Assembly: GCF_011516935.1 (NCBI RefSeq)
Contig: NZ_WOTF01000013.1
Span: forward strand, 1-58,082
Direction of reading: 5' to 3'
Length of the DNA stretch: 58,082 nucleotides
Source: Acetobacter farinalis
GTDB taxonomy: Bacteria; Pseudomonadota; Alphaproteobacteria; Acetobacterales; Acetobacteraceae
Shown in pieces: positions 15,621 through 25,216 of this stretch. Below the pieces are notes generated by a model. That model saw nothing but the letters and a program-made list of their open reading frames with translations, did no database searches and was not told where the DNA came from. Made by a program: the position numbers and the translations under genes. Each line of letters begins with the position of its first letter. Position 1 is the first letter of the stretch.

Positions 15621-18304
15621 ACCGTCTCTCTCATGCCCAGGGGGAACATCATGACAAATTCGGCGCCCGGACGGTCCTGCCGGTTCCTCGCCGTAATTGT
15701 TCCCCCCATTGCTTCAACGAAACCGCGTGTGATGGCAAGCCCCAGCCCGGTGCCCGCGCGTGAGCGATCAGCCGATGTAAAGCGCGTGAACTTGGCGAAT
15801 ACCTGTTCCGGGTCTCCCCCCGAAAAGCCTTCTCCCTCATCCAGAACACGCACCACAAGATGCTCAGCCGTGGCGGAAGCCACAACGGTTACATTCGTAT
15901 GCGGTGGCGTATATTTGCCTGCGTTATCCAGAATATTGAACAGCGCCTGCTCCAGCAGCACATCATCCAGCCGCAACATGGGCAGATCAGGCTCAACCAC
16001 CATGTCGATCTGATGCGCCACCAGCAGGCGCGCCGCGCGGCTCAGGGCGCTTGCAATAATCTCAACAACATCCACAGGCTCCTTGCGCGGGTGCAGCGCG
16101 CCGGCTTCCAGCCGGGTCATATCCAGCAGGTTCGCCACAAAACGGTTCAGGCGCTCAGCTTCATCACGAATGGTGGCCAGAAGCTCCTTGCGCGCAGCTT
16201 CGTCCAGTGTATCCCCATAGCTGTCCAGACTGGATGCCGCCCCGAGGATGGACGCCAGTGGCGTGCGCAGATCATGAGAGATGGACGTAAGCAACGCGCC
16301 GCGCAGCTTGTCTGTCTCCGCATCCAGACGCGCCTGATCCAGTTCACTGGCCAGCAGAATACTCTCAAGGGCCGAGGCGGTCTGATCAGCCAGTGCATCC
16401 AGCAGGCGCTGCTGTTCCGCATCGAGAATGGCCCCGTCCCTTTCCGTATCAAGGCCAATCACCGCAACCGGCCCACGCCCGGTGCGCAGGGGGGTAAACA
16501 GCCAGCGCACCCCCGGAAGGTTATCCGACCCGCGCCCGGCAACCCTGTTGTGCTTCCACGCCCAGGCTGCCGCCGCCAGATCCTCCGCCCCGATCAGCTT
16601 GCCCGCATTATAGGATGCCTTGACTGTCAGCTTCCCATGCTCGGGCAGCAGCATCACCACATCGCATTCGAGCATGGTCGCAATCTGGTGGCTGACAGAC
16701 CAGAGCAGGTCATCCAGCCTGATAATGCCGGTGATCGTGCGGCTGAAATGGTAGAGAGACTGCGTGATATCAGCACGGTGCCGCGCCACAACCGCCTGAT
16801 TGCGCACGCGGGCGCCAAGATTGCTCGCAATCAGCGCGGTGGCCAGAAAGAAAAACAGCGCCACGACATTATCGGGAGCCGCGATTGTCAGGGTGTAAAG
16901 GGGAGGAAGAAAAAAGAAATTGAAGCACAGCATCCCCAGCAGTGAGGCCCAGAGAGACGGCCAGAGCCCATAGGCCACCGCCACCCCCAGAATGGCTGTC
17001 AGAAACGCCAGCGAGACATTGCTGACCTCTAGCCCGCGGCGCAGCAGAAGAGCCACGCCAAGTGCGCCCATCACAATCAGGGAACTCGCCACATAGGGGC
17101 CGACGCGCACAGGCCCGGCATCCCGTGGTCTTTCTGCCGCCACATCCTCTGTTGAAGAGCGCGGCACGACATGCACCGGAAAACCCTGAGAACACTGGAT
17201 CAGGCGCTCGGTGGTCGCGCGGCCCAGCCACTGCCGCACACGCCCGCTCCAGCCCCGCCCGGCGGGATGGGCAGCAACAATCTGCGTCACATTCTGCGCC
17301 CGTGCATACGCCACGGCATCAAGCGCCACATCCTGCCCGGGGATGGTTACCGTCTCAGCCCCGAGGGACTGTGCGAGGTGCATCTGCGAGGCCATCCGCG
17401 CACGCGCCGTATCCGTCAGGTCACGGCTTGTTTCCACATGCAGGACAATCCACGGCGCATGAAGCCGGTCGGCCAGACGCTTGCCGTAACGCAGCAGGCT
17501 GGCATCACCATCCTGCAGGGTCAGGCACACCATAATGCGCTCACCCGCCGCCCATGGCCCGGCAATCGCATTGGCCTTCATATGGTCCACAAGCTGCGCA
17601 TCCACCTGCTGCGCCGTCTGGCGCAGGGCAAGTTCACGCAGGGCCGTGAGATTGCCGGGGGAGAAATAATGCAGCATCGCACGGCCAGCCGTGTGCTCGG
17701 CATAGATCTTGCCATCTCGCATGCGTTGCAGCAGGTCGTTTGGCGTCAGATCAATCAGTTCGACTTCATCCGCCCGCTCGATCACGCGGTCAGGCACCGT
17801 CTCCCGCACACGGATCCGCGTAATGGACGCAATGATGTCGTTCAGGCTTTCGAGGTGCTGGATATTGACGGTCGTAAGCACATCAATACAGGCCGCCAGC
17901 AGTTCCTCGACATCCATCCAGCGTTTGGGGTGGCGCGAACCCGGCGCGTTGGTATGGGCAAGCTCGTCCACCACAACAATCCCGGGGGCGCGCGCCAGAA
18001 TGGCATCAAGGTCCATCTCATAGACGGTCTGCCCGCGATACCGGATGGCGCGCCGGGGCTGCACCTCCAGCCCCTCAACAAGCGCTGCCGTCTCGCTCCG
18101 CCCATGGGTTTCCACAATGCCGACAAGGACATCCGCCCCATCCCGCTGCAACTGGTGCGCGGTTGTCAGCATCTGGAACGTCTTCCCGACCCCCGGAGCC
18201 GCGCCAAGGAAGATTTTCAGGCGGCCGCGTGCACGATTTTCCCCCTCGGTAGAGGTTTGCCGCAGCAGGGCGTCCGGGTCGGGGCGGTCAAGACGTGTAT
18301 CCAT
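15617..18304 (-). CDS. kdpD: Sensor histidine kinase KdpD
   Basis: KdpD senses K+ limitation or turgor and controls KdpE. The 895-residue product shows the full order: the KdpD N-domain with Walker A GAAPGVGKT (residues 34-42) and VVVDELAHTNAPGSRHPKRW, a USP-like domain at about 250-370, four membrane helices at about 400-500, a GAF domain, then HisKA with His677 (SISHDLRTPLAS) and the ATPase domain with GTGLGLAITRGF near the end. It overlaps kdpC by four bases (ATGA), so translation is probably coupled. Confidence 0.97.
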   Translation of the reverse strand: MDTRLDRPDPDALLRQTSTEGENRARGRLKIFLGAAPGVGKTFQMLTTAHQLQRDGADVLVGIVETHGRSETAALVEGLEVQPRRAIRYRGQTVYEMDLDAILARAPGIVVVDELAHTNAPGSRHPKRWMDVEELLAACIDVLTTVNIQHLESLNDIIASITRIRVRETVPDRVIERADEVELIDLTPNDLLQRMRDGKIYAEHTAGRAMLHYFSPGNLTALRELALRQTAQQVDAQLVDHMKANAIAGPWAAGERIMVCLTLQDGDASLLRYGKRLADRLHAPWIVLHVETSRDLTDTARARMASQMHLAQSLGAETVTIPGQDVALDAVAYARAQNVTQIVAAHPAGRGWSGRVRQWLGRATTERLIQCSQGFPVHVVPRSSTEDVAAERPRDAGPVRVGPYVASSLIVMGALGVALLLRRGLEVSNVSLAFLTAILGVAVAYGLWPSLWASLLGMLCFNFFFLPPLYTLTIAAPDNVVALFFFLATALIASNLGARVRNQAVVARHRADITQSLYHFSRTITGIIRLDDLLWSVSHQIATMLECDVVMLLPEHGKLTVKASYNAGKLIGAEDLAAAAWAWKHNRVAGRGSDNLPGVRWLFTPLRTGRGPVAVIGLDTERDGAILDAEQQRLLDALADQTASALESILLASELDQARLDAETDKLRGALLTSISHDLRTPLASILGAASSLDSYGDTLDEAARKELLATIRDEAERLNRFVANLLDMTRLEAGALHPRKEPVDVVEIIASALSRAARLLVAHQIDMVVEPDLPMLRLDDVLLEQALFNILDNAGKYTPPHTNVTVVASATAEHLVVRVLDEGEGFSGGDPEQVFAKFTRFTSADRSRAGTGLGLAITRGFVEAMGGTITARNRQDRPGAEFVMMFPLGMRETV

Positions 18305-18927
18305 CAGTTATGCAGGGTATCCAGAGCGATATTGAGTGCAAGCACATTGACATGAGGCACGCCAAGCCACCCCATCAGGGGCCGTTCCGTCATATCGTCA
18401 ACAAGATTCTTGAGGGAATCTTCAGAAAGGTTGCGCATGCGGGCAATACGCTTGACCTGAAACATCGCCGCCTGTGGCGAAATATCCGGGTCCAGCCCAC
18501 TGCCGGATGTCGTGACAAGATCCATCGGAATACTCAGGCCAGCGGCAACAGCTTCAGGATTTTCCGCCTTGAGCTGGGCCACGGCTGCTGTCACGCGGTC
18601 CACCAGCGCTTTGGACGTTGGCCCGGCGTTTGTGGCGACAGAGGCCGCCGCATTATACGGCAGCGGCCCTGTTTTTGAAGGATCTGCCGGATCCGGCCCT
18701 GTGGTGGCGGACGGACGACCATGAAAATATCTGGGCTGGGTGAAGTTCTGCCCGATCAGGGCAGACCCCACCGCCTGCCCATCCACACGGACCAGGCTCC
18801 CCTGCGCCTGCTCGGGCATAACAAGCTTTGAAAGCCCGGTCATGCCCAGCGGATAGGCAAGCCCGGTAATGACGGACAGAGAGAGGAAGATCGTCACTGC
18901 AGGACGGATCTGACGAAAAAGTGCCAT
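18304..18927 (-). CDS. kdpC: K+-transporting ATPase subunit KdpC
   Basis: KdpC is the single-span periplasm-facing subunit that stabilises the KdpFABC complex. The 207-residue product has one N-terminal helix (AVTIFLSLSVITGLAYPLGM), then GSALIGQNFTQPRYFHGRPSA and DLVTTSGSGLDPDISPQAA, all family landmarks. The ATG at 18927 is preceded by GGAG. A longer upstream frame overlaps kdpB and is not needed. It lies 10 bases after kdpB. Confidence 0.96.
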   Translation of the reverse strand: MALFRQIRPAVTIFLSLSVITGLAYPLGMTGLSKLVMPEQAQGSLVRVDGQAVGSALIGQNFTQPRYFHGRPSATTGPDPADPSKTGPLPYNAAASVATNAGPTSKALVDRVTAAVAQLKAENPEAVAAGLSIPMDLVTTSGSGLDPDISPQAAMFQVKRIARMRNLSEDSLKNLVDDMTERPLMGWLGVPHVNVLALNIALDTLHN

Positions 18928-18937
18928 GGTAGTCTCC

Positions 18938-21046
18938 TCAGGCCAGACCGATGCCCGTAACGAGCATATCGATGAGTTTGATGCCGATAAACGGAACGAT
19001 AAGGCCACCAACACCGTAAATCAGAAGGTTGCGCCGCAGCAGGGCCGCCGCCCCGACGGGACGATAGCTGACACCCTTCAGGGCAAGCGGGATCAGCGCG
19101 ATAATAATCAGGGCGTTGAAAATAATGGCCGAGAGCACAGCGCTTTCCGGCGTTGCCAGATGCATGATGTTCAGGGTGGACAGCGCCGGGTAGAAGCCGA
19201 CAAACATTGCGGGAATAATCGCAAAATATTTGGCCACGTCATTAGCGATGGAGAACGTTGTGAGTGCGCCACGCGTCATGAGCAACTGCTTGCCGATGCC
19301 CACAATCTCGATCAGCTTTGTCGGGTCACTATCAAGATCGACCATGTTCCCGGCCTCACGCGCAGCGACCGTGCCGGTGTTCATGGCCACGCCCACATCC
19401 GCCTGAGCGAGGGCCGGAGCATCGTTCGTGCCGTCCCCACACATGGCCACAAGCTTGCCTGAAGCCTGTTCCTTGCGGATGAGCGCCAGCTTGGCTTCCG
19501 GTGTTGCCTGAGCCAGAAAATCGTCCACGCCACTTTCCGCAGCAATTGCGGCGGCTGTCAGCGGGTTGTCCCCCGTGATCATGACCGTGCGGATCCCCAT
19601 GCGGCGCAGCTCGGCAAACCGCTCGCGAATACCACCTTTCACCACGTCCTTCAGATGCACAACACCCAGAAGACGCCCACTATCCACCACGGCCAGAGGT
19701 GTGCCCCCCTGCCGCCCGATGCCCGCGGCAATCTCGCGCACCTGCCCGGCAGCAGCGTTCCTCTCCCCAAGGCTGGCAATCACGCTGTCTACAGCGCCCT
19801 TGCGGATCTGCCGGTCACCAATATCCACACCACTCATGCGGGTCTGCGCCGTGAAGGGAACGAAATGCGCATCGAGCGCATTCATCTCCCGCCCCCGTAT
19901 GCCGAACTTCTCCTTTGCGAGCACAACAATGGAGCGCCCTTCCGGTGTTTCATCCGCAAGGGAGGCAAGCTGCGCGGCATCCGCCAGTTCCTGCTCCGTG
20001 ACCCCCATAACAGGCACAAACGCGGCGGCCTGACGATCCCCGATGGTAATGGTGCCTGTCTTGTCGAGCAGCAGCGTATCCACATCCCCCGCGGCCTCAA
20101 CAGCGCGACCGGACATGGCCAGCACGTTAAAGCGGATCAGCCGGTCCATCCCGGCAATCCCGATGGCGGAGAGCAGTGCCCCGATGGTTGTGGGGATAAG
20201 GGTGACGAACAGCGCAACCAGAATGAGAACGGAAATATGGCCGCCCGCGTAGTGCACGAAGCTTGGAATGGTCGCGACCGCGAAAATGAAGATCAGCGTC
20301 ATCCCGGCAAGCAGGATCGTCAGAGCGATTTCGTTGGGGGTTTTCTGGCGTTGCGCGCCTTCCACCAGTGAAATCATACGATCCAGGAATGTCGAGCCCT
20401 GCGCTGCCGTGATCCTGACAATCACCCAGTCCGAAAGCACGCGGGTGCCGCCGGTTACGGCAGAACGATCCCCGCCACTTTCACGAATAACAGGAGCGGA
20501 CTCCCCTGTAATGGCGGATTCATCAACAGAGGCAATCCCTTCGATCACCTCGCCATCGCTGGGGATGAAATCTCCAGCCTGGACAAGTACCACATCCCCC
20601 ACGACGAGTTCCGGTGCCGGAACTTCATCATACAGGCCTTCTGGCGTGAAGCGGCCATCCGCATCAATCACCAGGCGTTTGCCGCGTGTTTCCGTCCGGG
20701 TGCGGCGCAGGCTGTCGGCCTGCGCCTTGCCCCGGCCTTCCGCAACGGCTTCGGCGAAGTTGGCAAACAGCAGGGTAAACCAGAGCCAGAGATTGATCTG
20801 GATGGCAAAGCCGGGATGCGTTCCCCCGGCTACAAGATCACGCACGAGCAGGACTGTGGTCAGAACTGTAACCACTTCCACCACGAACATGACGGGATTA
20901 CGCCACATGATGCGTGGATCAAGCTTGCGGAAGCTCTCCACCACGGCGGGCAGCAGCAGATCGCCCCGGATCATACCGGCGTTTTCACGCTGGCGGGGAG
21001 CCTGACCGCCCTGTGGGGCGGCCGAACGGTGTGAATGAAGTGTCAT
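18938..21046 (-). CDS. kdpB: K+-transporting P-type ATPase subunit KdpB
   Basis: KdpB hydrolyses ATP to drive high-affinity K+ uptake through KdpA. The 702-residue product has the TGES loop at about 180-183, the phosphorylation site DKTGT with Asp328, the nucleotide-domain motif [12 protein letters not shown], and [16 protein letters not shown]. The N-terminal extension before the first helix is rich in Arg and Gln. The ATG at 21046 was preferred to a TTG two codons upstream. Confidence 0.97.
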   Translation of the reverse strand: MTLHSHRSAAPQGGQAPRQRENAGMIRGDLLLPAVVESFRKLDPRIMWRNPVMFVVEVVTVLTTVLLVRDLVAGGTHPGFAIQINLWLWFTLLFANFAEAVAEGRGKAQADSLRRTRTETRGKRLVIDADGRFTPEGLYDEVPAPELVVGDVVLVQAGDFIPSDGEVIEGIASVDESAITGESAPVIRESGGDRSAVTGGTRVLSDWVIVRITAAQGSTFLDRMISLVEGAQRQKTPNEIALTILLAGMTLIFIFAVATIPSFVHYAGGHISVLILVALFVTLIPTTIGALLSAIGIAGMDRLIRFNVLAMSGRAVEAAGDVDTLLLDKTGTITIGDRQAAAFVPVMGVTEQELADAAQLASLADETPEGRSIVVLAKEKFGIRGREMNALDAHFVPFTAQTRMSGVDIGDRQIRKGAVDSVIASLGERNAAAGQVREIAAGIGRQGGTPLAVVDSGRLLGVVHLKDVVKGGIRERFAELRRMGIRTVMITGDNPLTAAAIAAESGVDDFLAQATPEAKLALIRKEQASGKLVAMCGDGTNDAPALAQADVGVAMNTGTVAAREAGNMVDLDSDPTKLIEIVGIGKQLLMTRGALTTFSIANDVAKYFAIIPAMFVGFYPALSTLNIMHLATPESAVLSAIIFNALIIIALIPLALKGVSYRPVGAAALLRRNLLIYGVGGLIVPFIGIKLIDMLVTGIGLA

Positions 21047-21060
21047 GAACAATGCGCCTC

Positions 21061-22767
21061 TTAGAACAGCGTGCCGCGCAGCATCGCGAGATGCTCGACA
21101 ATCGGCCCGAGAGCGAGTGCAGGAAGGAAGGTAAGGCCGCCGACAATGAGGATCACGCCAATGACGAGCCCGATGAAAAGACCTGTATCGGTCGGGAAGG
21201 TTCCCGGGGTCGGAACACCAATCTTCTTGGCGGCCATGGAGCCCGCAATGGCCAGAACCGGAATGATGACAAAGAAGCGCCCGATCATCATGCCCAGACC
21301 AAGCGTGATGTTCCAGAACGGATTGGCGGTCAGGCCACCAAACGCACTCCCGTTATTGGCCGCGGCGGAGGTATAGGCATAGAGCGCCTCCGTAAAACCA
21401 TGTGGCCCACTTGCGGAAAGTGCTGAAAGACCGGCAGGCAGAACAACCGCAAGAGCCGTGAAACCCAGCATGACAAGTGGCAGGCAGAGCACCGCCAGCA
21501 TTGTCATCTTGATCTCGCGCGCCTCGATTTTCTTGCCCAGATATTCAGGTGTGCGCCCGACCATCAGACCCGCCATGAAGACGGAGATGATTGCAAACAG
21601 GAGGAACCCGTAAAGCCCTGCCCCGACGCCCCCGATAATCACTTCACCCAGCATCATGTTGATAAGCGGGATCATGCCGCCAAGCGGCAGGAAGCTCTCA
21701 TGCATTGCGTTGACCGCACCGCAGGAGGCATCTGTCGTGACTGCCGCGAACAATGCGGAGCCAATGGCGCCAAAGCGTGTTTCCTTACCTTCCATGTTCC
21801 CAAGAGAGGGATCAATCCCGAGCGATGTAAGCAGCGGGTTTCCGTGCGCTTCAGACCAGTAGAGAACGCTCGCACCCACAAGGAAAAGAACTGACATTGC
21901 CGAGAAAATGGCCCAGCCCTGCCGTTCCTTGCCGACCATACGGCCGAACATATTCGTAAGCCCGGCGCCCAGTGCAAAAATAGCCAGCATCTGGACAAAG
22001 TTTGTCAGGGCATTCGGGTTTTCAAACGGATGCGCCGAATTGGTGTTGAAGAAGCCACCACCATTTGTGCCCAGCAGCTTGGCTGCTTCCTGAGAGGCAA
22101 CAGGACCAAGAGCAATGGTCTGATGCGCGCCTTCCAGCGTGGAGACCGTCACGGAGCCCAGCAGGGTCTGCGGCACACCTTCGAACACGAAAAAGCCTGC
22201 CAGAACAACGCATAGCGGCAGGAGGACATACAGTGTCACGCGCACAAGATCGACCCAGAAATTGCCGATTGTGGCTGCACTGCGCCGTGCAAACCCCCTT
22301 ATGACAGCAGCGGCAATGGCAATCCCTGCGGCTGCGGCGACAAAATTCTGCACCGTGAGCGCCAGCATCTGGCTGAGATAGCTCATAGTGGTCTCACCAC
22401 CGTAGCTCTGCCAGTTCGTGTTCGTCAGAAAACTGATGGCTGTATTATAGGCCAGATCCGGTGCGACAGCCCCCATCCCGTTGGGATTGAAGGGCAGAGA
22501 CGCCTGCAGGCGAAGCAGGCCGTAAACCACCACAAAACAGGCGATTTTGAAAACGATAATCGCAAAGGCATAATGTGACCAGGATTGCTCCTCATCCGCC
22601 CGGACCCCTGCAATACGATAGATCGCCCGTTCAAAAGGCCCGAAAATCTGGCCCAGCAGATGGCGTTCTCCTTCAAGAACGCGTTTGAGAAAGCCGCCAA
22701 GCGGCCTTGTCATCGCAATGACGCAGATGAGAAAGGCCGCGATCGTGACCCAACCGGAAATCGACAT
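21061..22767 (-). CDS. kdpA: K+-transporting ATPase subunit KdpA
   Basis: KdpA is the channel-like K+ binding subunit, related to the Trk/Ktr superfamily. The 568-residue product contains the selectivity-type segments [48 protein letters not shown] and [11 protein letters not shown], with Gly residues where K+ is coordinated. It starts two bases after the kdpF stop, so the two are tightly coupled. Confidence 0.97.
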   Translation of the reverse strand: MSISGWVTIAAFLICVIAMTRPLGGFLKRVLEGERHLLGQIFGPFERAIYRIAGVRADEEQSWSHYAFAIIVFKIACFVVVYGLLRLQASLPFNPNGMGAVAPDLAYNTAISFLTNTNWQSYGGETTMSYLSQMLALTVQNFVAAAAGIAIAAAVIRGFARRSAATIGNFWVDLVRVTLYVLLPLCVVLAGFFVFEGVPQTLLGSVTVSTLEGAHQTIALGPVASQEAAKLLGTNGGGFFNTNSAHPFENPNALTNFVQMLAIFALGAGLTNMFGRMVGKERQGWAIFSAMSVLFLVGASVLYWSEAHGNPLLTSLGIDPSLGNMEGKETRFGAIGSALFAAVTTDASCGAVNAMHESFLPLGGMIPLINMMLGEVIIGGVGAGLYGFLLFAIISVFMAGLMVGRTPEYLGKKIEAREIKMTMLAVLCLPLVMLGFTALAVVLPAGLSALSASGPHGFTEALYAYTSAAANNGSAFGGLTANPFWNITLGLGMMIGRFFVIIPVLAIAGSMAAKKIGVPTPGTFPTDTGLFIGLVIGVILIVGGLTFLPALALGPIVEHLAMLRGTLF

Positions 22768-22769
22768 TG

Positions 22770-22859
22770 TCAGAACTTCTCCGGGCGCAACAGAACGGCT
22801 GTGACATACACAAGAAGACCGAGAGTGACGCCACCGGCCATAATGAGTTCAGGTGTCAT
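22770..22859 (-). CDS. kdpF: KdpF small membrane subunit
   Basis: A 29-residue peptide begins [14 protein letters not shown] and ends AVLLRPEKF. It is one hydrophobic helix, matching KdpF in length and in the terminal LLRPEKF. KdpF stabilises the KdpABC complex in the membrane. It lies directly before kdpA with two bases between them. Confidence 0.93.
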   Translation of the reverse strand: MTPELIMAGGVTLGLLVYVTAVLLRPEKF

Positions 22860-22860
22860 G

Positions 22861-22944
22861 TCAGACCCTCGCGCAGATGAAGATATAGCCGGTGCAGGCC
22901 AAAAAGCCTGCCATCCCCAGCGCGAGATACAAAATATCCAGCAT
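22861..22944 (-). CDS. 27-residue membrane peptide preceding kdpF
   Basis: A frame of 27 codons starts MLDILYLALG and ends YIFICARV: one predicted helix with a C-terminal Arg, ending one base before the kdpF start codon. The ATG at 22944 has GGGAG nine bases upstream. I recall short peptides of this type (MLDxxYL..., ending in a Cys-x-Arg/Leu tail) in front of kdpF in other proteobacteria, but no function is known to me. It may be a second accessory peptide of the Kdp complex. Confidence 0.7.
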   Translation of the reverse strand: MLDILYLALGMAGFLACTGYIFICARV

Positions 22945-23185
22945 ACAAAAATGCTCCCTTTGGTGTCGGGGGAATTATCCGGCTGAAGGACATAGGAATG
23001 ACAGAGGGAGCTACGGCGAGCTTCATAGGAAACTCATAGGAATTTGGTGAAAAGCGCGGGATTTGGCTGGTCTGCGTCTTGCAGCAGGGCACTCCCGGGG
23101 CATAGCTCGGTCACGTCGCCGGGCGGAGAGCGTGGCACCCCACACCCTTTTTCCGGCAACCGCCTCATTTTACAAGAGCCTCATC

Positions 23186-24460
23186 ATGATGAAGATATCG
23201 AACCGATTCGAAACACCTTTCGAACACTGGTCCAAATCCGCCGGATGCCCCGGCCTTGTCGCCGGTCTTGCGCTGGTCACAGCCGTTCTGGGCTGCAAAC
23301 CGGCACAGGCCGAAACACCGCAGAACTGGCTTCAGAGCGTGACGCTGGGCGCGCAGATAGAAGGCGGCATCAACGCCAACCCCGCGCGCCCTTCAAACGG
23401 TGTCAATTTCGGGCAACTGATTGGGGACAGGGCCAATCAGGCCCAGCTCGACCAGCTCGCGCTGACGGTCGCGCGCGCGGTGGACACGACCTCATCTCAC
23501 TATGACATCGGCTTCCTTGTCCGCGGTCTCTATGGCGCCGATGGGCGTTACTTCAATATCGCCGGCATTACGGACCGCATGATGAACACCCGCTACCAGT
23601 TCATCATTCCCCAGGCACATCTTGACGTGCACCTGCCCTGGCTGACCCGCCATGGGCTGGATATGCAGGTGGGTATTCTGGCATCACCCATGGGCGTTGA
23701 ATCGCTCGACCCCACCCTACGGCCTTTTTATACCCTGTCCTACACAACCCAGTATTCCACGCCGTTCGAACATGTCGGCGCGATGTTCCAGTGGCACCTG
23801 ACCGACCATCTCGATGCCCTTTTCGGTGTGGATACCGGTAATCAGGTATCCTTCGGGGCGGGGGACAATAACCACGCCGCAGCCGGGTATTTCGGGCTCT
23901 CCGCATCGGGGCTGGCCAACGGCAGGCTCAGCCTGACGTATCTTGGCCGCGTTGGCCCCGAAGATGCCACTCGCTCCCTGGGGCACACGGCCAACACCGC
24001 CCAGCGCTTCTGGAATGACCTGAGCGGCACCTACAAGATTTCGGACAAACTCTCATTCACCGGCGAGCTGAATGTGATGCATGACGAAGGATTACGGGCG
24101 GATACCTACAGTTTTGTCAGTTACCTGTCCTATCACCTCACGCCGACCCTCACACTGAACTATCGCGGCGAAATTTATCGCGACAATACCGGGCTGCTTG
24201 TCACGTCCTTTATTGCGGATAACGCCTATATGCAGTCAACACTTGGCAAGCCAACAGTAACCCAGTCCGCTCCCCCCACAACCTATGGAGCCCTGACACT
24301 GGGCGCAACGTGGCAGCCGACACTCGGCCACCATGTCAAGGTGTTTGAAATCCGCCCTGAAATACGGTTTGACCGCTCCCTGAACGGCACAACCCCCTTC
24401 AATAATTCCAGAAACACAGGACAGTTCACTTTCGGGGCTGATGCCGTAATGGGTTTCTGA
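23186..24460 (+). CDS. Outer membrane beta-barrel porin (BBP2/OmpL-like), divergent from kdp
   Basis: The 424-residue product has a signal peptide (hydrophobic segment at about residues 22-36, cleavage near PAQA-ET). Many alternating amphipathic strands follow, and it ends in the terminal Phe of outer membrane proteins (GADAVMGF). The pattern with GAQIEGGINANPARP near the N-terminus and DPTLRPFYTLSYTTQYSTPF in the middle is that of the putative porin family BBP2. Porins of this family are often found next to kdp operons, so passage of K+ or other small solutes at low osmolarity is an inference. The ATG at 23186 is the first that begins a signal peptide. Confidence 0.82.
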   Translation: MMKISNRFETPFEHWSKSAGCPGLVAGLALVTAVLGCKPAQAETPQNWLQSVTLGAQIEGGINANPARPSNGVNFGQLIGDRANQAQLDQLALTVARAVDTTSSHYDIGFLVRGLYGADGRYFNIAGITDRMMNTRYQFIIPQAHLDVHLPWLTRHGLDMQVGILASPMGVESLDPTLRPFYTLSYTTQYSTPFEHVGAMFQWHLTDHLDALFGVDTGNQVSFGAGDNNHAAAGYFGLSASGLANGRLSLTYLGRVGPEDATRSLGHTANTAQRFWNDLSGTYKISDKLSFTGELNVMHDEGLRADTYSFVSYLSYHLTPTLTLNYRGEIYRDNTGLLVTSFIADNAYMQSTLGKPTVTQSAPPTTYGALTLGATWQPTLGHHVKVFEIRPEIRFDRSLNGTTPFNNSRNTGQFTFGADAVMGF

Positions 24461-24507
24461 TAACAAGGGGCCCACTGCATGACAGCCTAAAAGGACTTAT
24501 TCGCGAC

Positions 24508-24981
24508 ATGATCAAAAATATCCCAGGTTTCCTGAAGATCTCATTGCTTTTTGATCTTTTTGAAGAGTTCGCGATGCTGGTCCTCACCCTGTGCATCATG
24601 GTCATTGCAACACTGGGCCTCATTCATGTTGTCTTTGCCGTTTACGAGGCTGTACGCACGGCCCACCTGACGCCAACCAACCCGGTTGTTCTGCAGGGTC
24701 TTTTCGGACTTTTTTTCACGGTTCTGATCGCGCTTGAATTCAAGCACTCCATTCTTGTGCTGCCGGAAACCCCCTCACACAGTCTGGTCCGCATGCGCTC
24801 TGTCCTGCTTATCGGCATGATGGCCACCGTGCGGAAATTCATCGTGCTGGACCTCAGTGACGTCAATGTTCTTGAGGTTCTGGCCCTCTCCGCCGCGGTT
24901 CTGGCGTTGGGCATCGCGTACTGGCTGGTGCGCGGAAACACAAAACTGGACTACACCGCCAATACCGCCAATAAAGCCTGA
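24508..24981 (+). CDS. PsiE-family membrane protein
   Basis: The 157-residue product has four hydrophobic helices and resembles the phosphate-starvation-inducible PsiE family: FEEFAMLVLTLCIMVIATLG, LQGLFGLFFTVLIALEFKHS, then RSVLLIGMMATVRKFIVLDL. Function is unknown. It lies 47 bases after the porin on the same strand and may be co-transcribed with it. Confidence 0.8.
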   Translation: MIKNIPGFLKISLLFDLFEEFAMLVLTLCIMVIATLGLIHVVFAVYEAVRTAHLTPTNPVVLQGLFGLFFTVLIALEFKHSILVLPETPSHSLVRMRSVLLIGMMATVRKFIVLDLSDVNVLEVLALSAAVLALGIAYWLVRGNTKLDYTANTANKA

Positions 24982-25104
24982 AATACCCCTGCCCTGCGCC
25001 CCTGTTGCGTTTTACCGCGCATCAGGGCCGTACCCATGCCGGCACAAGGCACAACGCGGGACGCCTGAAACAAACTCCAGCCCCCAGCACTTGATATCAG
25101 CACC

Positions 25105-25119
25105 TTAACCACAGGTTAA
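25105..25119. promoter_or_regulatory. Shared LysR-type box, copy A (upstream of TBDR1)
   Basis: TTAACC-ACA-GGTTAA is a perfect palindrome of T-N11-A type. It ends exactly 97 bases before the start codon of the following TBDR gene. Similar boxes precede TBDR2 (same 97-base distance) and dadA. A second block downstream, GTTTTGGAAATCGACA, also has a counterpart at the other two sites. Confidence 0.65.
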
Positions 25120-25216
25120 TGCGTTGCCATGTTTTGGAAATCGACAAAAAACAACGCAAAATGAGATCATAACGCTTTCGGAATGGCCAGTGTGGCGGCA
25201 TGGGGAGTGTTATGGA

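Noticed and set aside
15860..16945. Plus-strand open frame of 361 codons
   Set aside because: Antisense to kdpD, which is complete with all domains.
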